The translations under genes were made by a program, and so were the position numbers. A stretch of DNA of 64,000 bases, from the NCBI GenBank assembly GCA_023078685.1, contig JALGAS010000004.1:5332001-5396000 (forward strand). The letters are read 5' to 3'. The DNA is from Neopestalotiopsis rosae. Taxonomy: Eukaryota > Ascomycota > Sordariomycetes > Amphisphaeriales > Sporocadaceae. Below are positions 12,939-25,641 of the stretch, piece after piece. Each line of letters starts with the position of its first letter. Position 1 is the stretch's first letter. The notes beneath the pieces were generated by a model that ran no database searches, was not told where the DNA came from, and saw only the letters and a program-made list of their open reading frames with translations.

Positions 12939-15513
12939 TCTCTGGTTAGTAAATCATGTACACGGCAGCAGAATTTGGTGTAGTTCTTGTGCATGAGGAT
13001 GCCATGTCCAACATATGCCCGACTGCTGAAAGTGTCGCTAATCGTATCCCTCCCTCTCCCCCTTTCGGTCCCGCATGTGCGACAGACTCCCATCGGACCA
13101 GAAAACCGCCATACCGAGCAAAGCAAATCAAGTGTCGTTCGTGCCTGGAAGCACAAATAGGCGGTTGAACCAAATCAATTCGTTCGCTGGGCGGCCCGTC
13201 CTTGTGTGTTGTGCAGGGAAGGGGGTTGAAGGCGGTTGGCTGGCAGGCAGGCTTTTTTTGGTTTGGGGAGGCGTGTCGTAGCAATCGAACATGGCAGCGG
13301 GAGAAGAGTAATCGCTGGCGGAGTGATGGGATGCATAGGGGTCACTACTCACCAAACGCGACAAAAAGTGTCCTGTCGAATTATATATTGCAGGCGACGA
13401 AAAGGACTGCAATGGTGGATGGGCGACGATGCGGGTTGGTTCGTGTATCGCAAGGGAGCGGCGGTCGATATCAAGAAAACAGCATCAATTGAAAATCGCC
13501 AGAGAGGAGTGACGGGGGGAAAGATTGAAAGAGAGACTGATGGTTTAGTAGCACAGGTTGGAAAGAGTCGATCAAATCTGAGTGGCCGGCCAGGTAAGGG
13601 TCAGGGGGTGGGTAAAAAGGCCAAGCAAGCATGAGTTTGGGGGGAAGGAGGAGGCAGAGGGAAAGAAGCGAAATCTCGGGCCCTGCCATTAATTCACTAC
13701 GACTACTCTCACTCATTCACGCCAGTCCAAGTCAACCAGCTCGACCATTGTCACTTTTGCTCTCTACTTTTTGCTTGAACAGGCTCTAGCCCGCTGCCCA
13801 CTCTCAGTGGATTAGGTACTTGGTGGCCCCCGGCAAGCAGCAATGACTGGGGGTCACGGAGGGAGAGAGGGACGGAGAGCCTCGAGAGGGCAAAAAATGG
13901 GCAGCGAGTGCCCAGTGCGGCCTGTCCAATGTGGGAGATGGGAAATTAGCTTTTTGAGGGGACCCTCTTGGTTCTGCCCGGCGCAGATGATCTGGGAAAG
14001 CCTTTGTAACTGGCTGCTAACTACCAAGAGCCTAGCAGACGCCTAGCTCCTTGCCTATGCCTGCCAGCGCTGGGGACGGCGGGGATCACGAACTTGTCGC
14101 TAATTGCTTCTTTCATTACCCGTCAAGCCCCGTCCGCACTGTCTCCGACTGCCCAGATGTTTAATTTATTGTATTGCGCAATAGCTTTGCTCTAGTTTTG
14201 CAAACACAGTACGCAGTGGGCCCAGCATCTCAAGTTCGACTGGGAGGGAGGGAGAAAAGTGCTGCTTCCGGCCAGTCACTAATGATGATAATTAAGCCAG
14301 TCAGGAGACGGCCAAATATCAAATATCCGCGGCTCCTTCCTCTGTCCAAAAAATGTTTGCGCGGGAACACGAACGAAGGGGAAACCTTACAAATCATCTG
14401 ATCACTCTTCTTGCTCTGCGACTGTTTCCCAGCATCCCGCCAGCCGTGTTGTCGACAAACCATACACAACCACCACACACTGAACACCTGTACTGTTATT
14501 CTACGATTTACATACGTTGCTTTGTATCGGCGGCGCTCGTCCGTCTCGGCCCCACTGCCACTGCTCCCTCCACAGGCATTGAACGCAATCGCGAAATGAG
14601 AAACAAGCCTGTCAACCGTTGACAAAAAAAGCAGCGCAGCATTGAGGATACATAGGACCAAGCGAAACGTCCAGTCAGATGTCCAGACTCCCTTGTCAAA
14701 CCGCCCTCCTTTGGTACGTGGGTAGGGGGGGAACAACCTGAAGCACGGACCGGGGTTGAATGTTGCCAATCATAGCGGGGCAAATATAGCTCATATAAGT
14801 ATCCCTCATCCTCGCGACGCCCTCAGCAGGACAAATCAACCAATCTCTTGCGCCAATGTCGCACATCCCGTTGGGTGTCGTACGTAGCACCAAAAGCTCG
14901 GGCTGACTGATCCTTACGTTGTCTTTCTTTAGGGGAGAAAAAGAAAGTATTGTGTTCATGTCTCGAGTTTTCTTGCCCAGACGAGTTTCAATTAGCATGA
15001 TGCTCGCCGAGAGCCGTCCTAAATAATCGGGTATCTGCGTAGTGAGATTGCCATTTTCTGCCGGCTCCGCTGACTTGGTTTCTCGGGTGACGCGGAAGCG
15101 GCTCCGAGGGGCTTGCTACTGCTACACTTGAAATCAATTGTCATCATGATGGGCGCTCCCGCATAGGACGTTGCAACGCCGTAATCATGACAAGACGCCA
15201 ACTGATGCACCTTGACCAGATAATTCAAGACTACAGCTCACTACTGCATATATTTTTCCATATTCGTGACATCCGGCCTATGAGAAAGACAGCTCCAAGA
15301 TTGGTCTATAAAGGTCGTTGGATCTAATGCACGTTCTTGCTGAGCTATGCATCTCACCGACTATAAAGCTGCGGCGGTGACTTGTTAGGAAAGACTCTGA
15401 TTTATACAAAGCAGCTGCAGTCATTGTACAGTTCTAGCTGTCGTCTACTCTTTCACTGAGAACGCATAAGACGCAGGATCTCTGACCTCTTTTACAAAGG
15501 ACCCATTTCCACC
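12939..15513. other. Intergenic region upstream of the G-gamma gene
   Basis: This is the presumed promoter and leader of the minus-strand G-gamma gene, with G-rich runs on the plus strand between about 13200 and 13650. Several overlapping open frames of 80-180 codons occur on both strands between 13.1 and 15.0 kb. None has recognisable domains or consistent splice structure, and I treat them as chance. Confidence 0.55.
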
Positions 15514-15954
15514 ATGGCCGCACTGGCTAGTATGGTATGGTCATGTTTTGCCTGACTTGATATAGACACTATAGATTTGGATATAAGGAAACTTGACAAG
15601 CACGAGAAATTTCATTTTATAGAGCTGCAGATATCGAGATGCCTCTGCTCCAATAGACTCTTTTCTCAATCGCTACCTTAGCGCATCCACCAAATCGCAA
15701 CACAGTATAGAGATGGGAACCCTCAAGAAGCAGGAACGAGACGACAAGGTATGCAATAATACTTCAGTGCATGAAAACTTCACTTGCAGCCATTCCGTTA
15801 CATCAAATCCAGCCAATGTGAAGACAACCCATCAGCTACTGCCTATAATTCTAAGCCTGAGCACTGTTTCAGCGCTGCCTCTGGTTCCATAATAGCCCAC
15901 TGCCGCAGCTGTCGCCAAAAGTGTGGTCACCTGACCGGAATAAGCTCGGGTTAG
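15514..15954 (+). CDS. Candidate three-exon micro-gene, unknown function
   Basis: A tentative model. The exons are 15514-15534, 15623-15748 and 15790-15954, giving 103 aa. The start has an excellent context (CCACCATGG). The first intron runs from GTATGG to TTTATAG, the second from GTATGC to TTGCAG, and all joins are in phase 0. The middle exon uses codons ending in C or G typical of expressed fungal genes around LKKQERDDK. The last exon carries a C-x2-C-x3-C cluster. No family was recognised. Weak points are the second intron, only 41 nt with no clear branch site, and the fact that the sequence also reads open through it for about 50 codons. It could instead be part of the eIF3a leader or chance. 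Confidence 0.27.
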
Positions 15955-16207
15955 CCCCTCGCAGCTTGGTGTCCAACCAGCCAAGTCCAACCCACACGTT
16001 CTGGAAATCCATCGCAAAATCTCTTTCCCAGCAGCGCCTTGCCCTTATCCTCATCGCCCGGGTCCGTTGGCAACAACGAAATTTACATCACCCGCGGGGC
16101 CCAAGTCACGTCCATCAGCCACAGGCATTTTATCGCGACGGACTGCCCATCAACCTCATTTTCGTATCGCACCCAAATCTGCTCTCGAGCAGTAGGAGTC
16201 GCCCATC

Positions 16208-19200
16208 ATGGTACGTCACTGCCTAGAACAGTTATTCTCTCCGAACTTTCTTGGGGGGGCATTCCAGCTGCCCCTCACATAATAACACATGCAACTCTCA
16301 ACACCATAACCATGTTCACCACGCGTTCCCGTCGCGCCTTGACCTCAACCTCAGACAACAAGTTGCTCTACTAACACTTTTACTTAGCCGCCGCCTCCTC
16401 ATCAAAAACCTGAGAATGTGTTGAAGCGCGCTCAGGAGCTTATCGGTGTCGGTCAGGCACCCACTGCCCTGAACCTGCTCCACGAACACGTCACATCCAA
16501 GCGCTCTCGCAATGTCCCGATCGCTTCCCTCGAGCCCGTCGTGCTCCTGCTTGTTGAGCTCTCCGTTGAGCACAAGAAGGGAAAGCTCGCCAAGGATGCT
16601 CTCTACTCGTACAAGAACATCGCCCAAAACACCAACGTTGGTACCATTGAGCTTGTGTTGAAGAAGTTCATCGAGTTGGCCGCCGAGAAGGTCGCTGTCG
16701 CCCAGACCAAGGCCGATGAGATCCAGGCTTCCCTGGAGGGAACCACAACTGCCAGCGTCGAGGATCTTGAGGCCAGCGAGACGCCCGAGTCTATCCTGTT
16801 GGCTACCGTTTCGAGCGAGCAGTCCAAGGACCGCACCGACCGTGCCGTCATTACACCCTGGCTCAAGTTCCTGTGGGAGGCTTACCGTACCGTTCTCGAC
16901 ATTCTTCGCAACAATGCGCGTCTCGAGATTCTGTACCAGAGCACTGCCACCCAGGCCTTCGACTTCTGTTTGAAGCATGCCCGCAAGACTGAGTTCCGAA
17001 GACTCTGCGAGCTTCTCCGCAACCATGTTCAGACTGCCGCCAAGTACTCGTCGCAAGTGCACGCTATCAACCTGAACGACCCCGACACTCTGCAGCGTCA
17101 CTTGGAGACTCGCTTCCAGCAGCTCAACGTCGCTGTCGAGCTCGAGCTTTGGCAGGAGGCTTTCCGCAGTGTTGAGGATATCCACACCCTGCTGAACCTC
17201 AGCAAGCGCCCTCCTAAGAACATCATGATGGCCAACTACTACGAGAAGCTCACCCGTATCTTCCTCGTCGGAGAGAACTACCTCTTCCACGCTGCCGCAT
17301 GGTCCAGATACTACAACCTTCTCCGCCAATCTGCCGCCATTGTCGCTGCCGGTCAGGGCAAGAAGTCCGAGAACCCCGCTGCCAGTGACGCTGACCTGCA
17401 GAAGGCCGCTTCCTTTGTGTTGCTTTCTGCCTTGGCCATCCCCGTCATCAGCACCTCCCGCTCCCGTGGTGCCATGGTAGACTTCGATGAGGCTAAGAAG
17501 AACAAGAACTCTCGCCTGACTCACCTGCTTGGCATGAACTCTGCCCCCACTCGAGCTGTTCTGTTCAAGGATGCTCTGTCCAAGTCTCTTCTCCAGCGCG
17601 CCCGCCCGGAGATTCGGGATCTTTTCAACATCCTTGAGGTTGACTTCCACCCTCTTTCCATTTGCCAGAAGATCTCGCCCATTCTGACCAAGATTGGTGC
17701 TGATCCTGAAATGGAGAAGTATATTCTGCCTCTGCAGCAAGTTATCCTCACCCGCCTGTTCCAGCAGCTGTCCCAGGTGTACGAGACTGTCGACCTCAAG
17801 TTTGTTGAGGGTCTGGCACAGTTCCCTGAGCCCTACCAGATCAGCCGTGGTACCATTGAGAAGTTCATCATGAACGGTAACAAGAAGGGTGACCTGTCGA
17901 TCCGCATGGATCACGCTACCGGTGTGCTTAGCTTCGACTCAGACGTCTTTGCCTCCTCCAAGGCTGTGCACGCTGGATCTGCTGCTGGCTCCGCTGAGAG
18001 CGAGACTGGCGCCGTCCAGCGTCTCCAGAGCACTCCTTCCGAGATCGTTCGCAGCCAGCTAACTCGTCTGGCCAAGACTCTGCACACGACATGCTTCTTC
18101 ATTGACCCTACCTACAATGAGGCTCGTATCAAGGCACACCAGGCAGCCCTTGCAAGGGCCAAGGCTGGTGCTGAGGAGGAGAACCGTGCCATTTTGGCTC
18201 GCAAGGAGATCATCCAGAAGCGCAAGGAGGAAGCCTCGGAACTGCACGCCAAGAGAGAGAAGGAGAGAGCCATGCAGAAGCGTCGCCAGGAGGCACTTCT
18301 GGCTGAAGCCGAAGAGAAGCGATTGGCACAGGAGCAGAAGGATCGTGAGGAGAAGCGTCTCAAGGACGAGAGAGATCGTGTCCGCAAGGAGGAGCTCAAG
18401 AAGCAGATCGCAGACCTCAAGATTGGCCCCAACGCTATTGACATCGATGTTGAGAATCTCGATGACTTTGACTCGAACCGTCTCCGTGCCCTCAAGCTGC
18501 AACAGCTTGAACGCGAGAAGAACGATGTCAACGAGAAGCTCCGTATCACTGGCAAGCGTATCGACCATCTTGAACGAGCCTTCCGTAAGGAGGAGGCCAA
18601 GAAGCTGCCCCAGGACTACGAGAAGCAGCGCGAGCTTGATCTCGCTGCTTACGAGAAGGTCAAGGCCGAGACTCTTGCTGAGTCCAAGGCCCAGCACAAG
18701 GCTAACGTTGAGCTCAAGCACAGACTTGAGCGTCTCGTGCCGGAATACGAGACTTTCACCAAGTCTCTCAAGGAGCGTCGTCGTGATGAGTTTGAAGGTC
18801 GCCAGCGCGATGCACAGAAGGAGTTTGAGCGCCAGGTTGCTGCTCGCAAGAAGGAGTACCGTGAGCGCAAGTTGCGCGAGAAGCGCGAGCGTGAAGAGCA
18901 AGAACGCGCCCTTCGCGAGGCCGAAGAGCGTGCCGAGAAGGAGAAGGCCGAGAGGGAGAGGTTGGCAGAGCTCAAGCGTGCCGAGCTTGCCAAGATCAAG
19001 GAGCAGCGCGAGAAGGAGAGACAAGAAGGCCTGGAGAAGGCCGCCATGCAGGCCCGCAGAGAAGAGGAGGCCATGGCAAGAAGGGCCGCCGAGAAGGCTG
19101 CTGCCGTCGCTGGTCCCCGCCGCGAGGCTGCCCCAGTGTCCCGCACAGATTCCAGCGATGGTCGTCCCCGTCTCAACCTTCCTGGTGCTGGCAAGTGGAG

Positions 19201-19606
19201 AGAGCGTGAGGCTGCTGCCCGCGGCCCCGGTGACGAGCCCGCTGCTGCCAGTGCCCCGCGCCCAGCACCACCTGCCGAGCGCACTGAGCGTGAGCGTGAG
19301 CGTGCACCTGTCGAGCGTACGGACTCGAACGAGCGCTCTGCTGGTGGTCCGCCGCGCCTCAACCTTGTCGGTAAGAGCGGTGGCTCCTCTTGGAGAGACC
19401 GTGAAGCCGCAAAGGGTTCGGCTGGTGGCGCTTCGGCACCGCCGGCTCGCAGTGCCTCTGGCCGTGGACCACCAGAGCGCGGTGCCGACCGTGGTGCCGA
19501 CCGTGGCCCGGAGCGGGAGCGTAGTGACGCTCCTCCCGCAGAGACGCTGAAGGCATCCGGTGCTCCCGGCAAGTGGGTGCCCCGTCACCTGCGTGACAAG
19601 CAGTAG
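16208..19606 (+). CDS. Translation initiation factor eIF3 subunit a
   Basis: Exon 1 is only the ATG (16208-16210). A 177-nt intron (GTACGT...TTAG) follows, then one long exon from 16388, giving 1073 aa. The N terminus (Pro-rich, then [19 protein letters not shown]) and the [14 protein letters not shown] block are characteristic of fungal eIF3a. A PCI domain spans roughly residues 330-510, ending near [16 protein letters not shown] highly charged coiled-coil, spectrin-like segment follows (about 570-900), and then a basic, repetitive tail. The protein scaffolds eIF3 on the 40S subunit and helps recruit mRNA. The tail holds two copies of an RLNL...W-R-x-REAA unit and ends [11 protein letters not shown]. 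Long antisense open frames across this gene are by-products of its codon bias. Confidence 0.98.
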
Positions 19607-20283
19607 AGATTCGCAACGACAATGAGTCCATCGGAGTTGGGGTGCCTGCATTCATTTTGGTTTTGTATTCATAAAAGTCCATTGTAGCAAGTAGCATAGT
19701 TTCAGCTACTACGAAGCAACGAGACGTCGCATAGCATAATCTGAGTCCCAACATCGATAGACGTGCAATGAAGTCCACATCACTAATGCTTCTTTTGCTG
19801 ACCGACTAACAAAGCATGTCGCCCTTTTTGGCTGATGCTCACATCCGATATGACTTGATTATATTCCATGAAAGATTCTACTTGACAATTTGATGCTACA
19901 ATCTTAATTTATGCCTTATACGAATATCATTTGGCAATAGAATTGCTATTTTTGGTGAAATTTTGTCCAATCGCCAGTGGCCCACCAGCAAAAAGCAATT
20001 ATATTGAGTTTTGTGTGGACCCACTAGCCCATGTTCAGTAGCGACGCGTTATCGCGGTTAGTCGCGTGTCCCGCCTCGCGTCCAAGCACTATCTCAACTA
20101 TACGCACCTCTGTTCAGTTTTGGCGGAAGCCACTAATTTGGCCGCTTGGGCAATTGCTTGAATTGCGACATTTGAATTGGATCTTGACGATACTGTGACG
20201 GAGCGCTTTTGCGTTTGAGGGGTGACTGCCGGTCCTTTGTCCCAGGAGGAAACTCGAGCCTTGGCTTGTCCTACAACGAACGC
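19607..20283. other. Short intergenic region after eIF3a
   Basis: AT-rich sequence holding the eIF3a 3' untranslated region and the promoter of the next gene. No open frame in it could encode the 2OG-Fe(II) catalytic domain that the next gene seems to lack. Confidence 0.6.
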
Positions 20284-23200
20284 ATGATGGCTTCTCTCAA
20301 GGACCCATATGAGTCAATTCGGCCGCTTTTATGGGACGCTCTTGATCTTATTGAGCCCGAGGCCGGCTTACTGCCTAATTCAAATGCTCCGTCGGAAGCA
20401 GAGCAGGATGCCGCCATTGTCAAACATCTCCAGACCTGGCTCCCCGTGGCGGAGGGTCCCTCAACAGAACGGCGGGCTCTGTACTACATCCTAGGAGATA
20501 AGCCTTTGGAGGGTCCCCTATCTTTGGACAAACTGGAGGGACGAGCACAAGTCGTCTCTCAGAGAATGACAAAGATATGCAGGGACCTTGAGATTGACCT
20601 GTTTCTGGCCATTCTGGAAAAGGAGGACATAGGAGATCCCAGGTACGATCCATATGATCATTATGGAGGGATGGGCGGCGACTATGATGATGACTTCGGT
20701 GAAAACGAAGATGAAGAGGAGGAACAGGAGACACCGGAGCCTGAGCAACGAGACATGGGGGAGATTGACGAGATGAACTATTCGCTAAAGGAAGTGTTCG
20801 ACATTGTCACTGGCAAGCGTCTGAAATCAGAGACATGGGTTGATGAGGGAGAGATTATTCAGGACGCCGACACGTATTTCGAAGAGGCTGAACCCGACGA
20901 GGCCTTGGACGAAGGCCCTGGCAGCTTTAGGCAGGCAATTACTAATTACTATCGGCGACCGGTAAGTATATCAGAAGCTTTCCTTGTCAACTTATTCTAC
21001 CTCAACCGCCGCTTGTGTTACACCTTCCGTGCATATTGCAGTATGCTCGGCCCAGTAACAGCATTATTAGAATATGCAACGCCTTTGCCTCTTCAGTCTG
21101 TGGCAGTACAAATGAATAATGCTGACATTGCTCTTCATCTAGGTTCTGGTTATGGTCCCAGCCAAATGGACTCTCGCTTTCTTGGGCTGGTCCCGTCATC
21201 TCGGGAATATGCCTGATCATAACACGCTAGAAACGACTATCCTGGATTGGTACATGTCCATTTGTCTGCAACCCTCGGCAAAGCCCTGGCATCTAGGAAT
21301 ACTTCAGGGAACGGCTTCGATAATGCTGATACCGAACCGAAAGCTGCGAGAAGAGCGAAATGACCTGATGGAGAAGCTATTCCAAATTACCATGATTCAC
21401 CGTCGATACGAGTACCTAGAATATATTCTTGATAATCGTACGGTGCAGATACCCGGTGCATTCCTCCAATCGGCGGCGACAAATTTCGGCGAGGACGAAA
21501 AGCTCTGGTCTATTCTGGGGAAAATGTCAGTCGCCTACTTGGATTGCCTCACCACTCTTAGAACACCCGAATGCTAATCACTTCAATAGGCTTCGCTCTC
21601 CAATCGATGGGATCGAACAACCGATTCGGAAGCGACACGAAATGTTGTTGGAACTGAGTGCAGCAGCGGTTCAGAACGCGGGCCTGAAGGCTCAAATAGA
21701 TGCCACAGTAGATGATACTTGCGCACTAATTTATCGCCTACCCTCTACCGCAGGCAAAGAAGATGGAAAGGCCCTCTACGAAATGGTCTTATTACACAAG
21801 GGATTTGACTACATCAGGGGAAAGTATGTTATGTGATAGTCGGGCAAGCAAGAACTTTTGCTAACCATGCGCAGACTTACACCAAGTATCCAGGCAGGTG
21901 AGCTCGGCACACCCTTCATGTTGGGATTCCTGAGAGCCTTGCGTCGAGGTATCAAACGTACAGAAATACCACGCGCCGAGGCGCTGGGGGTCTACCTGTG
22001 GTTGTCCTCCACGACAATCAAAAACATGAATCTCTGGAACATGAGTTTGGTGCAGCGCCAGCCCGACTACGGAGCGTCTCGTTACCTGGGCCACAACGCT
22101 CCAGTCTTTCATTCAAACGATGGAATCGTTGATCCAGAGACGCTCACTGCTTTCATGGATAGCTTGAACGAGTACAAATATGGCGCGACCCTAAGCAACC
22201 TATTGACCAAGTTTATCAAGAAGGTGAAATCCATTCCGGTGGAGGCATACCACCAGTTGTACATTCCCGTACTTCATGGCCTGATTGCCTCATTTCAGAA
22301 GCACAAGATTCCATTGTTACAACCCGCCGTAGAAGCGGTGTTCAAGACTGTCTTGGATCAGTACATTTTGAAATACGTTGGCCCGGAGCCCCTTGCGCCA
22401 GATTGGTCACCCCCCTCGGCAACATGCTGCGATCTCTGCCACAGCCTGGTCAGTTTCTTGAGAGACCACAGCCAACAGCGCACCACTTTGTACGGCAGCA
22501 TACACAGTCACTCTCATATCAGTAACACGTTGCTGCTATTCGATTTGCCTTTTGAATACACTATTAGCGGACCATCAGAAAACCCCATCACCGTGAAGAA
22601 GAAAGCCAATGCCAAGGCAAAAACCCACGATCAATGGATGGAGGATCGATTGACAGCCGAAAACCACATCTCGACTTTTGATCAGGACAAGCTCAAGCTT
22701 CTCCTCGGGGACCGGTACGACGAGATCACCACATTAAGAAAAGTGACACGATTCGCACCTCCTCCTCCCGAGGCTCATGGCAGTATATATGCTCGGTCTC
22801 TTCTGTACCTTTCTAGCAACCCTTCTGCTGGAATCGTTAGCCCTGATATGCCTTCCTCGGCTTCGCCCGAGCCGGGCGCGAGGCGCACAAACCGTTACGG
22901 CAACATTAGGAATTTCCTGGTGTCGACCAAGTCGCCTGGCCAGTCGCCCGGCCAGCCGCCCGGGACCCCGAAACCTACAGTATACCCCGTCTTCACCTTC
23001 AAGTCAGCACCCCAGCGCCGCGAACCCCTCACGCCGAAACCGGCCACCGAGACGAATGCACAAAAGCTGGCCCGGTTGCAGGATCAGATTGCCCGGGCCG
23101 GAGGGATCCCGACTTCTTCGGAGAAGAGGAGGGCGCTGGCTCCGCAGTCTGCTTCTAGAATCAATACGCCTCAGCGCGCACCGGCTCCCCAGGCATCTCA

Positions 23201-23300
23201 GCCGTATCAGAAGACGCCGTTGTCTGCGGCGCGTCCCACGGCTGGTGTCAAACGCAAAGCCGAAGCCGACTTTATTGATCTAACCTTGGACAGCGACTAG
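20284..23300 (+). CDS. 2OG-Fe(II) oxygenase-family protein lacking the catalytic half
   Basis: Exons 20284-20961, 21143-21525, 21590-21823 and 21875-23300 splice cleanly (introns 181, 64 and 51 nt) into 906 aa. The sequence resembles the region that follows the prolyl-hydroxylase-like domain in large fungal 2OG-Fe(II) oxygenase proteins: RALYYILGDK, LDKLEGRAQVV, a LEIDLFLAILEKE strand, an Asp/Glu-rich loop, and VLVMVPAKWTLAFLGW. A long helical region and a basic, Ser/Pro-rich tail with SPGQSPGQPPG repeats follow. The upstream catalytic domain with its HxD...H iron ligands is not seen here or in the 680 nt upstream. The protein is therefore probably not an active oxygenase, and its role is unknown. 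Start chosen at the first ATG (a second lies one codon on). Resemblance is from memory, not a search. Confidence 0.85.
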
Positions 23301-23568
23301 GAATTGTCTGTCGAATTGTTAGACATTAAGAAGTTTTCAGATATATTTGTGAAAATTACTTGGTCACAGCGAGCATACAATTGCGGCGTTCAGATTTGGG
23401 AGCAGCGTCTCAATGCATCCAAGTGTTCAGCCAGCGAGTTACATTCAATGAATACAGACCATTCGTCTACTATACACACATCATCAATACATCTTGCTAC
23501 ACGATCCACTTTTCAAGATTTTCCAGAAGAGATAAACAGAACAGACAACAGCAGAAGCCAAACAACTC

Positions 23569-25641
23569 TCACCATCCACCACCATACTTGGTACACTTGC
23601 CATCCCCAGTGATACCGTGGTTGAGGTCCAAGCAGTCCAGGTACTGCCACGTGCACCGCGTCGAGGCGCTCTCGTAGCTCTCGGAGAAGTGGTCCCCGCC
23701 GCCGCCATACGTCTTTCCGCTTACCTTGCCGCCTACGCGGCAGCCCTCGGCGTACGTGTACTGGCAGTCGTCGTACTGGGCCCGGCAGGCGTCGGAGCAG
23801 GCGTGCTCGCACTGGGAGCGCGGGTACGAGGCGCACTTGCGGCTGTCCGAGTCGGTCTGTTCAAGTCGAAATGGTTCAGCTTTTTTCACTCCTTCTTTTC
23901 ATGGATCGTTGTGGCAGAGGGGTTTCAACTTACGTAGAGTTTGAAAATGTTACCTGCCAGGTAGTCGGACTGCAGGTTGTTGCATGTCATGACGGGCAGG
24001 GCAATACCGCCGACGGGGTTGCCCTCGCTGTAGCTGTACTGGCTGTTGGTGGGCTGTTTGCAGCCGCCCGTCGGCGTGGGGACGGGATAGCTCGAGGTGG
24101 TAGAGGTCGTGCTCGAGGAGGCCTTGGTGCTGCTGCTGCTGGCTGTTGTCGTGGGGCACGGATACACCGACGTCGACGTGGTAGACGGCTTGCCGCCGCT
24201 GGGCGGGTTCTTGGCCAAGCAGTCCGACTTGCTGCTGCTGCCACTGCTGCTGCTCTTACCACAGTAGGTACTGATGGCGCCGCACCACTCCAAGAAATTG
24301 AAGCAGTCCATGGCGTCGGGCCACCCGGCTGTAGCAAAGCACGCGGCCACCTGGAGCGAGCATGACGACCAGGCCGTCAGGCACCCGGCGCCGTCGGTCC
24401 AGTCCGGCAGCGGCGAGGAGCACCACTTGCCGCAGCCGTACTCGCAGGTCGGGGGTGTGACGGTGGTGGCGGTGCACACAGGAGCGGATGATGTCGTGCT
24501 GGATATGGGCTTTGATGTAGGACTAGTGGTGGATAAGCGACTGCTCGATACCACACTGCTCGACACGCTCGTGGTCAAAGTAGCACTGTACGTTGGGAAG
24601 GATGAAGACGTGACCTTCCATGATGATGAGCTCGGGACACTGGGGAATTGACTGAAAGAATACGTCACATTCGCAGATATAGTCGTGGAAGTTGGGGGCT
24701 GCGACGAAGCCCAAGAGCTAGAAGTGGTAGTCGAAGCAGTCGACGGGATGGAGGAGGAGTTGGTGGGTGGCTCGTAGCCACATGGCTCCAACGACTGAAG
24801 GTCCTTGGCGACGTAGAGACTGAGGCGATCCGGCCCGCCGCAGACCTGGCTCGAGTTACCCGTGCAGGGCATGGCGCACTCGGCCGCGTCCACCTGCGCC
24901 GTGTCGTTGCCCAGTACGACGCCGCAGTAGCACTCCCGGCTGTACTCGGTGCCGGCAAAGGGGAAGCCGCCCTTGAGACAGGCGCCGAGGCAGGCCTCGG
25001 TGGTGACGTCGGCCGTTCTGGCCATGTTCTGCTGGTAAAAGAGGGCCTTGCCCAGGCTGGAGCCGTCCGTGTAGCAGCCGAGGGCGACGTACTCGTCGAC
25101 CGTGGTCTCCTCGACGGGCAAAAAGGTCGGGTCCTGGTACACGTTGATCTGGGTGTCGCCGCCGCACGCCTGGGTCTTGTTGCCGTCGCACGGCAGCGAG
25201 CACTGGCTGCTGTCCACCATGGCCGTGTCGACCGTCTGCCCGCAGTAGCAGTTTCCGTACCAAGCGAGGCCGGCATATCTGAAGCCATTGCCTATAGTTT
25301 TATTAGCGGGAGTGATCTTCAGAAAAGCACACGACGATGGGACCTGTAGCAGCCCACTTAAGACTGCCTCGTCTCTCCAAGGACAATTGATCGATTAATA
25401 GTGGACACTTACCTTTGCACTCGGCTACGCAGATTTCAGTGGTCATGCCCGTGACGGAAATCTCAGTCTTCATGGACAAGGCCTCTTGGCCCCCCGGCTC
25501 GCCATTGTCAAAGCATCCGACGGGGACAAAGGGCTGGAACTCGTCAAGACAGGTGGGCAACTCCCTGTACCACGCCAACCCACGGGGTAGGCAACCGAGC
25601 GCGGCAACCAAGACGGCCAAAGATCGGAAGCCTGTTGCCAT
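23569..25641 (-). CDS. Secreted WSC-domain cell-surface protein
   Basis: Exons 25641-25413, 25291-23934 and 23856-23569 give 624 aa. A signal peptide (basic start, hydrophobic core, cleavage around LAWY) leads into two WSC domains, about residues 38-135 and 142-235. Each has the family cysteines and the C-Y-C-G and C-x-G-x3-Q-x-C-G-G patterns. A long Ser/Thr stalk, likely O-mannosylated, follows. It is interrupted by a Cys-rich block (CEYGCGKWC...) and ends in a third Cys-rich region with no transmembrane helix and no obvious GPI signal. WSC modules bind glucan or other polysaccharides and occur in wall sensors and secreted lectin-like proteins. With no membrane anchor, a secreted wall-associated protein is more likely than a stress sensor. 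It is convergent with the preceding gene, 268 nt away. Confidence 0.9.

Noticed and set aside
16316..17914. 532-codon open frame antisense to eIF3a
   Set aside because: Lies exactly opposite strongly biased eIF3a codons; the Leu/Val-rich translation is a typical mirror artefact.
18102..19550. 482-codon alternate-frame plus-strand frame within eIF3a
   Set aside because: Arg/Ser-rich out-of-frame reading of the same exon.
18059..19651. 530-codon open frame antisense to the eIF3a tail
   Set aside because: Mirror of the Glu/Lys/Arg-rich coiled coil; no domain and no splice structure.
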